A stretch of 64,000 nt of DNA from Nocardiopsis endophytica (lineage in GTDB: Bacteria; Actinomycetota; Actinomycetes; Streptosporangiales; Streptosporangiaceae). The notes beneath the pieces were generated by a model. That model saw nothing but the letters and a program-made list of their open reading frames with translations, was not told the origin of the DNA and searched no databases. Below are positions 41,535 through 50,501 of this stretch, in pieces. Every line of letters starts with the position of its first letter. The first letter of the stretch is position 1. The stretch covers positions 1-64,000 of the forward strand of contig NZ_JAQFWQ010000031.1 in NCBI RefSeq assembly GCF_027706725.1. Direction: 5' to 3'. The position numbers were made by a program, and so were the translations under genes.

Positions 41535-43685
41535 TCAAACGCCCCCCAGTACCTCCTGGGAGTGCACCAGGTCGGCGTACTTGCCGGAGGAGGCCATCAG
41601 CTCCTCATGGGCGCCGATCTGGACGACCCGCCCCTTGTCCAGGACCACGACGAGGTCGGCGGCGGCGATGGTGGACAGGCGGTGCGCGATGATGATGCGG
41701 GTACAGCGCAGGGCGTCGAGCGTGGACGCGATCCGCGACTCGGTCACGGTGTCCAGCGCGTTGGTCGCCTCGTCCAGCACCAGCACCTTCGGGTCGCGGG
41801 CCAGCGCCCTGGCGATCGCGATCCGCTGGCGCTGCCCGCCCGAGAGCGTGTTCCCCATCTCGCGGACCTGGGTGTGGTACCCCAGCGGCATCGCCTGGAC
41901 GTCCTCGTCGAGGTCGGCCCGGACGGCCGCCGCCCGGACCGCCTCCAGGGACAGGTCCGGCAGCCCGAAGCGGATGTTGTCGGCGATGCTGCGGTTGCTC
42001 AGCACGATCTCCTGGGGCACGTAGGCCACGGCCCGGTAGAACGAGTCCGCGGAGATCGCGCCGACCCGCACCCCGTCGAACGCGATCTCGCCGCCCTGGG
42101 CCGGATACAGCCCCATCAGGAGCTTGCCGAGGGTGCTCTTGCCCGACCCGGTCCCGCCGACGACGGCCACGCACGAGCCCACGGGGGCGTCGAACGACAC
42201 TCCCTCCAGCACCGGGGCGCGACCGCCCGGGTAGGTGAACCGCAGGTCCCGGACCGACACGTTCCCGCGGATCTCGTGCGGCCGGTCCCCGAACACCGCC
42301 TCGCCGTCGGGCTGGTGAACGATGTCGCCGATCCGCGACACCTGGGCGTTGGCCGTGATGAGCTGGTTGAACACCGAGGTCAGCGACATCACCGTGGCCA
42401 GCCCGGTGGCGGTCAGGCTCTGCACGGCCACGGCCGAGCCGATGTCCAGGCGCCCGCCCGCCACCAGCCACAGCCCGAGCCCCAGCACCAGGAGCGGCCC
42501 GAAGGTCTGGAGGGCCGCGTAGCCGCTGGTCGCCGTCCCCTGCAGCACGATCCGGCGCCAGGTGTGGCGCATCGCCCCGGCGTACACCCTGCGCCAGTCG
42601 GCGAAGAAGGAGTCGGTCATGCCCGAGACCTTCAGCGTCTCGATCGCCGCCATCGCCTCCATCTGGATCGCGCTGGACTCGGCCGTCGCGCCGATCTCGC
42701 GGTCGGTCGTGGAGCGGACCGGACGGTAGGCGGCCACGGCGATGGCGGCCATCATGCCCATCACCGCCACCACCACCGCGCCCAGCAGCGGCGACCGCAG
42801 AAAGATGTAGGTCAGGGCCACGGCGAGGCTGCCGATGTCCAGGAGCGTCGCCGCCACCTGGTTGGAGATCATGTCCCGTACCGCTGCGATGCTCGACAGC
42901 CGGTACACCAGCTCGCCCTGGGAGCGGCTGGAGAAGTACTTGTAGGGCAGGCTCAACAGCTTGCGGAAGGTCTGCCCCATCATCGCCTCGCCCAGGCGGC
43001 GGATGACCGAGGCCAGGCACAGCGCCCGCACCGCCGAGAGCGCGAAGTGCAGCGCCATCGGCACCAGGAAGGCCACCGCGAGCAGGGCCGCCGGGGTCTG
43101 TTCGATGAAGGCACCGCGGCTGTTGATGGCGAACTGCACGGCGACGGGCACGGCCAGGGTGAACGCGTACAGCACCAGCGAGACCGCGAACGCGCCGGCC
43201 AGCAGCCACTTGGCGCCCGCGGCGGCGCGCAGGAACGTCCACCACATGCTCGGCTCGCGGTGGCGGACCGGGGTGTAGTCCTGCGCGGGAACCGCCTCCA
43301 GCACCACACCGCTGTAGTGCTCGTCGAACTCCTCGAAGGCGTAGCGGCGCCTGCCGCCGGCGGGATCGACCACGGTGATGCCGCGCCGCCCGATGCGCTC
43401 GATGACGACCAGGTGGCTGTCGTCCCAGTAGGCGATCAGCGGCAGGGCCAGCTCGGGCATCCGGTCCCTGCCCGCCCGGAACGTGCGCACCCGCATCTTG
43501 TAGCCGCGCAGGATGTCCACGACGTCGTGCATGGACAGCCCGTCGCGGCCGGTCTCATAGGCGCGCCGCAGGGCCGCCACCGTACCGTGCGAGCCGTGCG
43601 CCGAGAGCACCATGGCGATACAGCACAGGCCGCACTCGGTCTGGGCGAACTGCTGGACCTCCCGGACCCGGCGAGCGCGCCCCAT
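41535..43685 (-). CDS. lanT: Lantibiotic exporter with C39 peptidase domain (LanT)
   Basis: 716 aa. The N-terminal C39 peptidase (1-140) has QTECGLCC with Cys18, His91 (DDSHLVVIER) and Asp107 (VDPAGG), the bacteriocin-leader protease triad. A six-helix ABC membrane domain (about 165-440) and an ATPase follow, with GGTGSGKST (Walker A), LSGGQRQR signature and VLVLDEATNA (Walker B). It would cut leaders after a GG/GA-type site and export the peptides. The ATG overlaps the LanM stop by one base (TGATG). No separate LanP-type serine protease was found in the window, so trimming of the extra residues after GA needs another enzyme. Confidence 0.93.
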   Translation of the reverse strand: MGRARRVREVQQFAQTECGLCCIAMVLSAHGSHGTVAALRRAYETGRDGLSMHDVVDILRGYKMRVRTFRAGRDRMPELALPLIAYWDDSHLVVIERIGRRGITVVDPAGGRRRYAFEEFDEHYSGVVLEAVPAQDYTPVRHREPSMWWTFLRAAAGAKWLLAGAFAVSLVLYAFTLAVPVAVQFAINSRGAFIEQTPAALLAVAFLVPMALHFALSAVRALCLASVIRRLGEAMMGQTFRKLLSLPYKYFSSRSQGELVYRLSSIAAVRDMISNQVAATLLDIGSLAVALTYIFLRSPLLGAVVVAVMGMMAAIAVAAYRPVRSTTDREIGATAESSAIQMEAMAAIETLKVSGMTDSFFADWRRVYAGAMRHTWRRIVLQGTATSGYAALQTFGPLLVLGLGLWLVAGGRLDIGSAVAVQSLTATGLATVMSLTSVFNQLITANAQVSRIGDIVHQPDGEAVFGDRPHEIRGNVSVRDLRFTYPGGRAPVLEGVSFDAPVGSCVAVVGGTGSGKSTLGKLLMGLYPAQGGEIAFDGVRVGAISADSFYRAVAYVPQEIVLSNRSIADNIRFGLPDLSLEAVRAAAVRADLDEDVQAMPLGYHTQVREMGNTLSGGQRQRIAIARALARDPKVLVLDEATNALDTVTESRIASTLDALRCTRIIIAHRLSTIAAADLVVVLDKGRVVQIGAHEELMASSGKYADLVHSQEVLGGV

Positions 43686-46492
43686 CAGCGCCCTCCCAGG
43701 CAGCGCGGCAGCCGGACGGCCGGGTCCTGCAGCATCAGCCGGGCGTGGTGCCAGCCGGAAAGGCCCGCCATGAACGAGGGCAGGGCCGTGGTGGCCCCGG
43801 CGCCGCAGCGCCATCCGCCGTCGGCGTGGCGGTCGAGGAACCGCGATTCCAGCTCCTTGGCCCAGGTGCGGGCCTCGGGCCAGTCCAGGCGGTCGGCGAG
43901 CCAGACCAGCACGGCGATCCGCCCGGCCGCTCCGTGGCACATGCTGATGTCGCCGGTGATGGGCCCGTGGGCCGCGCGCCCGGCCTCCTCGCCGATGGCG
44001 TTGCGGATCCGGCGCGGCGTGAGTCCGAGCACCGACAGGGCCTTGGCCAGGGCGAAGGCGATACCGGTGTAGCCCTTGCACCACCCGGCGGCGTCGTCGG
44101 GGGTGTCCAGCACGTCGTCGCGCCACCGGTACCGCAGGTAGGCGCCGGTGAGCGCCTCAAGGTGCTCCCGCGCGCGCCCGTCGGGGTCTGCGCCGGCGGC
44201 GATGCCCGCGCTCAGCGCCGCCACCCGCCCGAACCGGCCGTGCGCCAGGCCCAGCTCCCCGTGGTGCTCGCCGGGCGGGCCGTCCACCTCGACCAGGCGC
44301 CGGACGAGCGCTTCGGGGTCGGCGCCGGGGGGCCTCGGGGCACCCGGGTCGTCGTACTCGGCGAGGTGGACGAGGTACCCGCCGAGGCCGTTGAGGTAGT
44401 CCAGGTCGTCGACGGTGAGCCGGTCGGGGGCGGTGGCGGTCTCCGCCTCCGGGGAGACCTCCGGCGCGGCGTCCCCGGTCCCGCCGAGGTCCAGGGCCAC
44501 CGCCCGCATGGACAGGGCGCCCGTGAACGGGGACAGGCCCAGAGGCGCCGTGACAGGAGGGAGCTCCCGGGGCAGGGCCGTGCGCAGCGCGGCCGCGGGG
44601 TCGACGCCGCCGGGCGCATCGACACCCCCCGAGTCGTGCAGCCGGGCCAGGGTGAGCAGGAGTCCGCCGCCCTCGTAGAGGGACGGGTAGAGGACGTCGA
44701 GGCGCAGGTGGTTGCCCTGCAGGCGCGGCATCAGCCAGGTCGGGCGCTCCGGGGGGCCGAGGGAGAGGTCGCCGATGGTGCGCACCAGCTCCCCGGGATC
44801 GGTCAGCGGCGACGGCCGTGCCGCGGCGTGTCCTGCCGCGGGCGCCTTGGCAGGGCGGTCGGTCCAGGCGTCGTCGGTCGATGTGGCCAGGCCGAAGCGG
44901 ATGTAGCTCGGGTCCCGCCGCTCCGGGCGGGCGAAGAACGCCTCGATGTTGTCGAGGGCGGCCTCCCGCGGCGTGCGCACCACGGCGTCGGGCACCTCCT
45001 CGCCACCGTTGCACAGCAGCGCTGTGGAGTCGCACTCCACCTCGAAGAAGGGGGTGTCCAGGCCGAGCATGGCGTGGGCCTCCTCGGAGCAGACCTCTTC
45101 GGCGACACTGCGCCGCAGGCCGCGGTGCCGCCGGGGCAGCCGGTCGAGCAGGTCCAGTCGGGCGGCGCGCCCGGCCAGGTGGGCGGGGTGGGTCGAGGCC
45201 TCCAGGAACCGGTAGTAGACGAAGGTCGGCCGGACGAGCTGGCGCACCGACCAGCCGTCCGTGCCGCGCACCGCCTCCACGGCCGTCTCCCGGACCGTGC
45301 GCAGCCGGGTGCGTCCCTCCTCGAACCCGGTGACCAGCTCGTCCTCCCAGAGGCGGGGGTCGAGCTGTTCTCCGCCGACGCGGGCCACGTTTTCGCCGCG
45401 CACCGCGGTGACCGGGGCCGTGTCGAATCTGATGGCGTCGGTTCCCGCGTCGACGACCGCGAACGATTCCAGCCGCTCCGAATGGTCGGTGCGCACGCTG
45501 CCGAGGGCGGAGTAGTCGATGTCGAGCAGCTCGGCGGTGTAGCGAACCGGGAACATCAGTGTGTTGAGGACGGAGGACTCGATGTCGGCGCCTTGGGGAG
45601 CCCCTTCCGTGCCTGCGGCGGCCGTGGCCGGGTTCGGAAGGCCGACCAGGGTCTCCAGGTCGATGACGACCGGCCCGTCGGCGGTGGCGATGACGTTCTC
45701 GTGGTGCAGGTCCCCGGTGCCGAACATGCTCAGCAGTGCGGCGCAGCGGCCGAACCTGCGGAAGTACAGGGCCGCCCGCCCTTCATCGGCGGGTTCGGAG
45801 GAGAGGACCCGCGCCTGCCACAGGTGGTCGTCCCGTTCCAGGGTGTCCGGGCACAGCGGCCCGAAGAAGCCCCCGCTCGGGTCGGCGGCCCCGCGCACGG
45901 CCTGCAGGATGCGCAGTGCGGTGCGCGCCTGCGGCTTGTACACCAGTGTGGTGCCGTTCTCCCACGTCACGAAGCACACCGTGGCGCCGCCGCGGTGGCT
46001 GTCTCCCGCGCCCGGCTCCACCGCGACCACCGGGCCGGCGGTGCCGAAGCGTTCGCGCAGCAGGCCGCCGTCCTCGTCGGCGGCGGCCAGCACGGCCTCC
46101 GCCAGGTCCATCCGCCTGCGGGCGAACAGCCCCAGGAGCCGCTCCAGCTCGGGGAAGGCGTCCAGGATGCGGCGGCGCCCCTCGTCGCTGCCGACCCGGT
46201 CGTGGAACGCGGCGTAGCCGGGCGGCGCCTCCTCCTCGGCGCGGGCCGCGCGGAAGGCGGTGACCAGCGAGCGGATGCCGATCCAGTGCAGCCCGTCCAG
46301 CACGCTTCCCAGGATGGAACGGACGAGGCGGACGCGGCCGTCGGCGGCCGCCCGGCGCAGCGCGGGCCGCTCCGCGCACGCGTCGAGGACGGGCCGGTGG
46401 AAACGGCCGAACACGCCGCTCTTGGCGGCGATGAGCTCATCGATGACGCGCTCCGTATCGGCCGGCGCGGACCGCACGGCGGCATCGGACAT
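43685..46492 (-). CDS. lanM: Class II lanthionine synthetase LanM, second copy (beta-associated)
   Basis: 935 aa. The N-terminal dehydratase domain has YKPQARTALRILQ, DLHHENVIATADGPVVIDLETL and the kinase-like fold seen in CylM-type enzymes. The C-terminal LanC cyclase domain has the zinc ligands Cys805 (GWCKG), Cys852 and His853 (CHGAAG). It phosphorylates and dehydrates Ser/Thr and then forms thioether rings. It follows the beta-type precursor, with a hairpin between, so it most likely modifies that peptide. Sequence is clearly different from the other LanM here, consistent with the usual one-LanM-per-peptide arrangement of two-component lantibiotics. Confidence 0.95.
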   Translation of the reverse strand: MSDAAVRSAPADTERVIDELIAAKSGVFGRFHRPVLDACAERPALRRAAADGRVRLVRSILGSVLDGLHWIGIRSLVTAFRAARAEEEAPPGYAAFHDRVGSDEGRRRILDAFPELERLLGLFARRRMDLAEAVLAAADEDGGLLRERFGTAGPVVAVEPGAGDSHRGGATVCFVTWENGTTLVYKPQARTALRILQAVRGAADPSGGFFGPLCPDTLERDDHLWQARVLSSEPADEGRAALYFRRFGRCAALLSMFGTGDLHHENVIATADGPVVIDLETLVGLPNPATAAAGTEGAPQGADIESSVLNTLMFPVRYTAELLDIDYSALGSVRTDHSERLESFAVVDAGTDAIRFDTAPVTAVRGENVARVGGEQLDPRLWEDELVTGFEEGRTRLRTVRETAVEAVRGTDGWSVRQLVRPTFVYYRFLEASTHPAHLAGRAARLDLLDRLPRRHRGLRRSVAEEVCSEEAHAMLGLDTPFFEVECDSTALLCNGGEEVPDAVVRTPREAALDNIEAFFARPERRDPSYIRFGLATSTDDAWTDRPAKAPAAGHAAARPSPLTDPGELVRTIGDLSLGPPERPTWLMPRLQGNHLRLDVLYPSLYEGGGLLLTLARLHDSGGVDAPGGVDPAAALRTALPRELPPVTAPLGLSPFTGALSMRAVALDLGGTGDAAPEVSPEAETATAPDRLTVDDLDYLNGLGGYLVHLAEYDDPGAPRPPGADPEALVRRLVEVDGPPGEHHGELGLAHGRFGRVAALSAGIAAGADPDGRAREHLEALTGAYLRYRWRDDVLDTPDDAAGWCKGYTGIAFALAKALSVLGLTPRRIRNAIGEEAGRAAHGPITGDISMCHGAAGRIAVLVWLADRLDWPEARTWAKELESRFLDRHADGGWRCGAGATTALPSFMAGLSGWHHARLMLQDPAVRLPRCLGGR

Positions 46493-46582
46493 GCTGACCT
46501 CCAGGGGACGTGGTTCGCGGCCGCGCCGGTGGGAGGCGCGGCGCGGCCGGGGCGCCCGCCGGGCCGGACGGAGGCACGGTGG

Positions 46583-46610
46583 GCGCCCCGGCGCGGATGC
46601 GCCGGGGCGC
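46583..46610 (-). terminator. Stem-loop between the beta precursor and lanM
   Basis: GCGCCCCGGCGC-GGAT-GCGCCGGGGCGC, a perfect 12-base stem with a 4-base loop, beginning 19 bases after the beta precursor stop. Being so close to an abundant-precursor gene and before the lanM, it probably acts as a partial terminator or mRNA stabiliser. Confidence 0.65.
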
Positions 46611-46628
46611 GGGGGCGTGCCGAGCGGG

Positions 46629-46847
46629 TCAGGTGCCCGCGCAGCGGCTCGTGCAGGCGGTGCTGGGGCAGTTGTCGCCCGCCGCCTGGCTGATGACGGA
46701 CACCGCGGTCACGCTGGCGATGGCGCAGGCGAGGGTGCTCTGGACCTGGGCGTCACCACCGGCGAAGCCCGCCGGGGGCTCGGCGAGTTCGACCAGCTCG
46801 TCCACGGAGACGTATCCGGTGGACTTGTCCATGGGCAGGTTGCTCAT
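46629..46847 (-). CDS. lanA2: Two-component lantibiotic precursor, beta type (LanA2)
   Basis: 72 aa. A leader of about 31 residues (DELVELAEPPAGFAGG) ends in a double glycine at 30-31. The core of about 41 residues has Cys41, Cys60, Cys65 and Cys69 and many Ser/Thr. Its end CPSTACTSRC matches the conserved CPTTKCTSxC tail of haloduracin-beta and lichenicidin-beta. The region before it (ACAIASVTAVSV) also resembles the beta-peptide pattern. A two-residue tail plus Ala (AGT) beyond the last Cys is unusual. It lies between two lanM genes. Confidence 0.92.
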   Translation of the reverse strand: MSNLPMDKSTGYVSVDELVELAEPPAGFAGGDAQVQSTLACAIASVTAVSVISQAAGDNCPSTACTSRCAGT

Positions 46848-46971
46848 GGCCGTATCCCTTCTCTATCCATGTGGAGGCGACCGGCGGTTGCCGGTGCCCG
46901 ATCGTGGGCGGCGCACCGCACCAGAGGGCCCAAGGCCCCTCGGCAGGGGGGCGGGTGCGCCGATGCGGCGG

Positions 46972-49962
46972 TCAGTCCAGCCGCAGGAGGGAGGGGAACG
47001 CCTCCGGTTCGAGGCGGCGCAGAATGGACCAGGCCGTCCCGGGGCGGCCGAGCATCAGGCTGCGGCTGTAGGTGTAGCGCGTGTCCCACCGGCTCGGATA
47101 GCGCTCCAGCACCGCGTCGAACAGATGCTCATAGAGCCCGTCGGCGGTCCCCGCCGGGAACAGGTCCGGCCGCTCCCGTGCGGCGAAGAGGACGGTCTCG
47201 GCGCTGCCCAGGTCCCCGTGGCAGTAGCTGGGGTTGTTGCCGAACCCGCGGGTGAGCGTCAGCTCCGCCATGCGGGCGATCCGGTCCTCGGGGATCGCGT
47301 CCGGCGCGTGGCGGCCCACCTGCAGTGCCCCGAGCAGCAGACCGGGCGCGCCGTGGCACCAGGCGTAGGAGCGCTCGTCCCCGCCCCATTCGCGGGGCCA
47401 GTCGCGGTCGTCCGGGTCCTGGGCGGCGGCGATGCCGTGAGCGAGGAGGAGGCCCGTCTCGCGGGCGCGCTCATCGCCGAAGACCGCCGCGTACTCCAGC
47501 AGGTAAGGGGCGATCCCGATGGTGCCGTGGGCGTACCCGGTGTGCCCGGTGGCGCGTCCGTCCGGGCCGGTATCGGCGAGCAGGCGCAGCTCGGTGTCGG
47601 CGGCCCGGCGGGCGGCACGGGCGATGCGTTTCCGCTCGCGGGCGTCCGCGCAGTTCCGGTGCAACGACAGGAGGACGGCCAGTGCCCCGGCGGCGCCGCC
47701 GACGAGGTCGGGCTCGGTGCACCCGTCGAGCGTCCGCGCGATGGCCTCGGCCAGGTCACCGGAGCCCGCGCCGGAGTCGTCGCCCAGCAGGCGTCTGGCC
47801 GTGGCCAGTGCGTAGGCCACTCCGGCGATCCCGCCGTAGGCGCCGGGCGGGGAGGGAAGGCCGCCGGGGCCGTCGTCGGCGAACCCCCGCTCCAGAGGGT
47901 CCAGCACGGCCAGTGCGGTGTCCCGGAAGTCCCGACGGCCGGTCGCATGCGCCAGCCCGGCCAGGACGAGTGCCGCCCCGCTGCTCCCGCTGTACAGGTC
48001 GGGCCCCAGCACGCCGGGGCTCCACTGCAGATCGTCGAGGGTGGCGATCTGCGGTGCGATCCACGTGGCGGGCGAGTCCGCGTCATCGCCGTGGATGACC
48101 GAGGCCACCAGGTCGTCGCCGATGCGAACGGCCTCGGCCAGCAGTCGAGAGCGGCCCACAGGCGCGGCGGGCGCGCGGCGGCCGGACGCCGCCGGGGCGA
48201 ACCCGGTGGTCTCCTTGTCCAAGGGCAGCCGCGCGACGAACGCCAGGTCGACCATGTGCAGCTGGTGCTCGATCTCCTTCTCGTCCAACGCGAGGATCCG
48301 GTCGCGGACCGTGGCGGCCGGGGGCTCCTCGAAGGCGTCGGCGCGCACCACCGCCCCGTCCGCCTCCAGGGCGGTCGAACGCCCGGTGTAGGAGAAGTAG
48401 GGCACGTCGCCCGCGGCGAGCTGGGCGGCCTCGGCGCGGGTCAGGTCGTCGACGGCCCCCTTGGTCAGCGCCACCCGGTGCAGCAGGGCCGCGCGGACGA
48501 GGGGGTCGGCCACGGCCTCGGGGTGGCGTGCCATGCGCAGCAGCTGCGCGTAGAAGGCCGTGGGCTCGGCGACGTAGCGGAACCGGGCGTCGGCCAGGTG
48601 CTCCTCGACGGCGTCCGCAACCTCGGAGCGGTGGCGGGCCGCGAACTCCAGCACCCGCCGCAGTTCGCGCTTGATGGTGTCGCGCTGGGCCGCCGGGGAC
48701 GGCTCGTCGACGCCTTCGGCGGTGTCCCCGCCGGGGCCGGACGCGGTGGCGGTGGCGAGCTCGGTGTGCATGTCGTCGCGCCCGCGGTTGCGCACCCGCA
48801 GGGCGCGGTACGGAGCCTGCTGCCCGGCCTCGTAGCCGACGACACCGACGTGCATGCCGCTGTCGGCGCCCGGCCGGCGCATCACCATCGGCAGTAGGCC
48901 GGTGCAGGCCACCGACTCGTTGAGGCGGCGCCCGGCGGACATCCAGGCGGAATCGGCGGTCTCGGGTATGCGCCAGCGCGGGGCGAAGAGGGTCTCGGCG
49001 TCGATGACGGTCGGACCCGCGGGGGAGGAGAGGAGGTTCTCGAAGTGGATGTCGACCCCCTTGACCAGGTAGAGCACGCCCGCGAGGCGTCCGAGGGCCC
49101 CGTAGTACTCCTCGGCGGTCCCGGAGAACGGGCCCGTGGCGACGAACGCGCTGAAACCCCCGGCGTCGGCGGGCAGGTACCGCACGGTCGGCAGGGCGGC
49201 GCCCATGCGCCGGTTCAGCCAGTCCACGAAGGCGTTGTAGCCGCGTTCGGCCTGCACCGGCCGCGGCTTGTAGAGGATCCGGCCACCGTCGTCGAACCCG
49301 ATCTCGGCCACCGACAGGCCGCCGTTGTGGGTGTCGCCCCTCCCGAGCCGGACCGAGGTGATCCTGCTGCCCTCCCGCACACCGGGCATGCCGCGGTCGA
49401 GGGCCGCGCGATTGCGCTCCACCTCGCCGATGATGGCGAGCAGGTGGTCCGCGGCCGCCTGCACCTGGGCGCGGCACGAGCGGAACAGGTGGGGGTAGCG
49501 GCCGAGCAGGTGGCGGTGGCCGTCCGGGCTGTTCGTCCAGTGGCGGAAACTCCGGTAGCGCTCCTCAGCGGTCGCCCCGTCCAGGCCGCCGCTGCTGCGC
49601 AGCCGGTACAGCTCTTCGAGCAGGACGCGGACCATCGCGGCGCCCGTCCGCTCGGTCTGGTCGGCGATGAATCCGGCGGCGATGCCGGCGCCGGGGGCGA
49701 CCTGCGGGGAGGCGGCGATCCGGGCCGCGAGGCCGTCGGACCAGGCCCGGGTCCAGTGGGCGTAGTAGTCCCGCATCCCGCCTTCGCCGTCCGCGCCGGG
49801 GTCGTAGTCGGGCGGCGGAGGGAACTCGCCTTCGTCGGCGGGGATATCGGCCGGTACCGCGACGAGATGCTCGACGAGGGCCTCGCGCACATCCTCGGAA
49901 TCGAGTTCGGGCAGGTACTTGTCGATGACGACGCGCGCGTCGTCCGCCCCATGACCGTCCAC
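46972..49962 (-). CDS. lanM: Class II lanthionine synthetase LanM, first copy (alpha-associated)
   Basis: 996 aa from the GTG at 49962, chosen for its GGAG ribosome site; an in-frame start at 50043 would run into the stem-loop. The dehydratase domain has RGDTHNGGLSVAEIGFDDGG, LYKPRPVQAERGY and KGVDIHFENLL...VIDAETLF. The cyclase domain has the zinc ligands Cys869 (with His870 in AWCHGAPG) and Cys914-His915 (SYCHGDLG). It comes straight after the three alpha precursors, so it most likely modifies those. Two CHG motifs rather than one are as expected for the LanC zinc site. Confidence 0.94.
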   Translation of the reverse strand: MDGHGADDARVVIDKYLPELDSEDVREALVEHLVAVPADIPADEGEFPPPPDYDPGADGEGGMRDYYAHWTRAWSDGLAARIAASPQVAPGAGIAAGFIADQTERTGAAMVRVLLEELYRLRSSGGLDGATAEERYRSFRHWTNSPDGHRHLLGRYPHLFRSCRAQVQAAADHLLAIIGEVERNRAALDRGMPGVREGSRITSVRLGRGDTHNGGLSVAEIGFDDGGRILYKPRPVQAERGYNAFVDWLNRRMGAALPTVRYLPADAGGFSAFVATGPFSGTAEEYYGALGRLAGVLYLVKGVDIHFENLLSSPAGPTVIDAETLFAPRWRIPETADSAWMSAGRRLNESVACTGLLPMVMRRPGADSGMHVGVVGYEAGQQAPYRALRVRNRGRDDMHTELATATASGPGGDTAEGVDEPSPAAQRDTIKRELRRVLEFAARHRSEVADAVEEHLADARFRYVAEPTAFYAQLLRMARHPEAVADPLVRAALLHRVALTKGAVDDLTRAEAAQLAAGDVPYFSYTGRSTALEADGAVVRADAFEEPPAATVRDRILALDEKEIEHQLHMVDLAFVARLPLDKETTGFAPAASGRRAPAAPVGRSRLLAEAVRIGDDLVASVIHGDDADSPATWIAPQIATLDDLQWSPGVLGPDLYSGSSGAALVLAGLAHATGRRDFRDTALAVLDPLERGFADDGPGGLPSPPGAYGGIAGVAYALATARRLLGDDSGAGSGDLAEAIARTLDGCTEPDLVGGAAGALAVLLSLHRNCADARERKRIARAARRAADTELRLLADTGPDGRATGHTGYAHGTIGIAPYLLEYAAVFGDERARETGLLLAHGIAAAQDPDDRDWPREWGGDERSYAWCHGAPGLLLGALQVGRHAPDAIPEDRIARMAELTLTRGFGNNPSYCHGDLGSAETVLFAARERPDLFPAGTADGLYEHLFDAVLERYPSRWDTRYTYSRSLMLGRPGTAWSILRRLEPEAFPSLLRLD

Positions 49963-50017
49963 CGTGGCTACTCCAGATTCGGATCGTCCCGCCCGGTGCG
50001 GCCGGGCGGTGGGTCGT

Positions 50018-50053
50018 GCTGCGGGCCCTGCCGGGCACGGCACGGCCCGCAGC
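50018..50053 (-). terminator. Stem-loop between the last alpha precursor and lanM
   Basis: GCTGCGGGCC and GGCCCGCAGC form a perfect 10-base stem (50018-50027 with 50044-50053), starting 19 bases after the stop of the third alpha gene. A second hairpin CCGCCCGG-TGCGG-CCGGGCGG (49989-50009) follows. The placement mirrors that after the beta gene. Confidence 0.6.
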
Positions 50054-50071
50054 GGTCTGCAGTGGTCTGCT

Positions 50072-50239
50072 CTAGGGGCAGATCCCCACGTCCTCCGTGA
50101 AGGTGACGCAGATGGGGAAGGTGAAGGAATCCTCGCAAGTGAAGCTGAGGGTGTTCGGGTGGGCGTCGGCGCCGAAGGCGATGCCCCGGAGGTTCTGGTC
50201 GTCGATCTCGACCAGGATTCCGGCGTTGGGGTTCGTCAT
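50072..50239 (-). CDS. lanA1: Lantibiotic precursor, third alpha-type copy, divergent
   Basis: 55 aa. The leader MTNPNAGILVEIDDQNLRGI-AFGADAHPN is almost identical to the other two alpha leaders. The core differs: Cys35, Cys44 and Cys54, TCEDSFTFPICVTFTEDVGI and a final CP. The CTLTVEC lipid II motif is missing, with TFTED in the corresponding place. It has its own GAGGAG ribosome site 6 bases before the ATG. It may be a diverged peptide with a different target or a decaying duplicate; the intact leader argues that it is still processed. Confidence 0.85.
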   Translation of the reverse strand: MTNPNAGILVEIDDQNLRGIAFGADAHPNTLSFTCEDSFTFPICVTFTEDVGICP

Positions 50240-50278
50240 GGAATGCTCCTCGTCGTGTTCAACGGGGCCGGAGCGGCC

Positions 50279-50461
50279 TCAGCAGCCGTCCTGGCATTCG
50301 ACGGTGAGTGTGCAGACGCGTCCTTCGTTGCCGATGACCGCGCTGATGACGATGGTGCAGCCGTTGCTGATGGTGTTGGGGGCGGCGTCGGCGCCGAAGG
50401 CGATGCCCCGGAGGTTCTGGTCGTCGATCTCGGCCAGGATTCCGATATTCGGGTTCGGCAT
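50279..50461 (-). CDS. lanA1: Lantibiotic precursor, alpha type, second copy
   Basis: 60 aa. Leader MPNPNIGILAEIDDQNLRGI then AFGADA; a GA cleavage site at 23-24 is likely, with two more residues to be removed as in mersacidin. The core has Cys35, Cys50, Cys56 and Cys60 and ends GRVCTLTVECQDGC. CTLTVEC is the lipid II-binding ring of mersacidin and haloduracin-alpha. GAGGAG precedes the ATG. It is 40 bases after the first copy and shares its last 11 residues exactly. Confidence 0.93.
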   Translation of the reverse strand: MPNPNIGILAEIDDQNLRGIAFGADAAPNTISNGCTIVISAVIGNEGRVCTLTVECQDGC

Positions 50462-50501
50462 GGAACTCTCCTCGTCGTTTTCGGTCGAAGAAGGGGCGTT
50501 C

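Noticed and set aside
41562..44072. A plus-strand frame of about 830 codons opposite lanT
   Set aside because: Antisense to a C39-ABC transporter with intact motifs; His/Gln/Arg-rich shadow translation.
43745..46693. A plus-strand open frame of about 980 codons opposite the second lanM
   Set aside because: Antisense to a LanM with clear zinc ligands; low-complexity translation without any family motif.
50018..50053. Longer LanM start near 50043
   Set aside because: It would begin inside the hairpin after the third alpha gene; the GTG at 49962 has a ribosome site and gives a LanM-like N-terminus.
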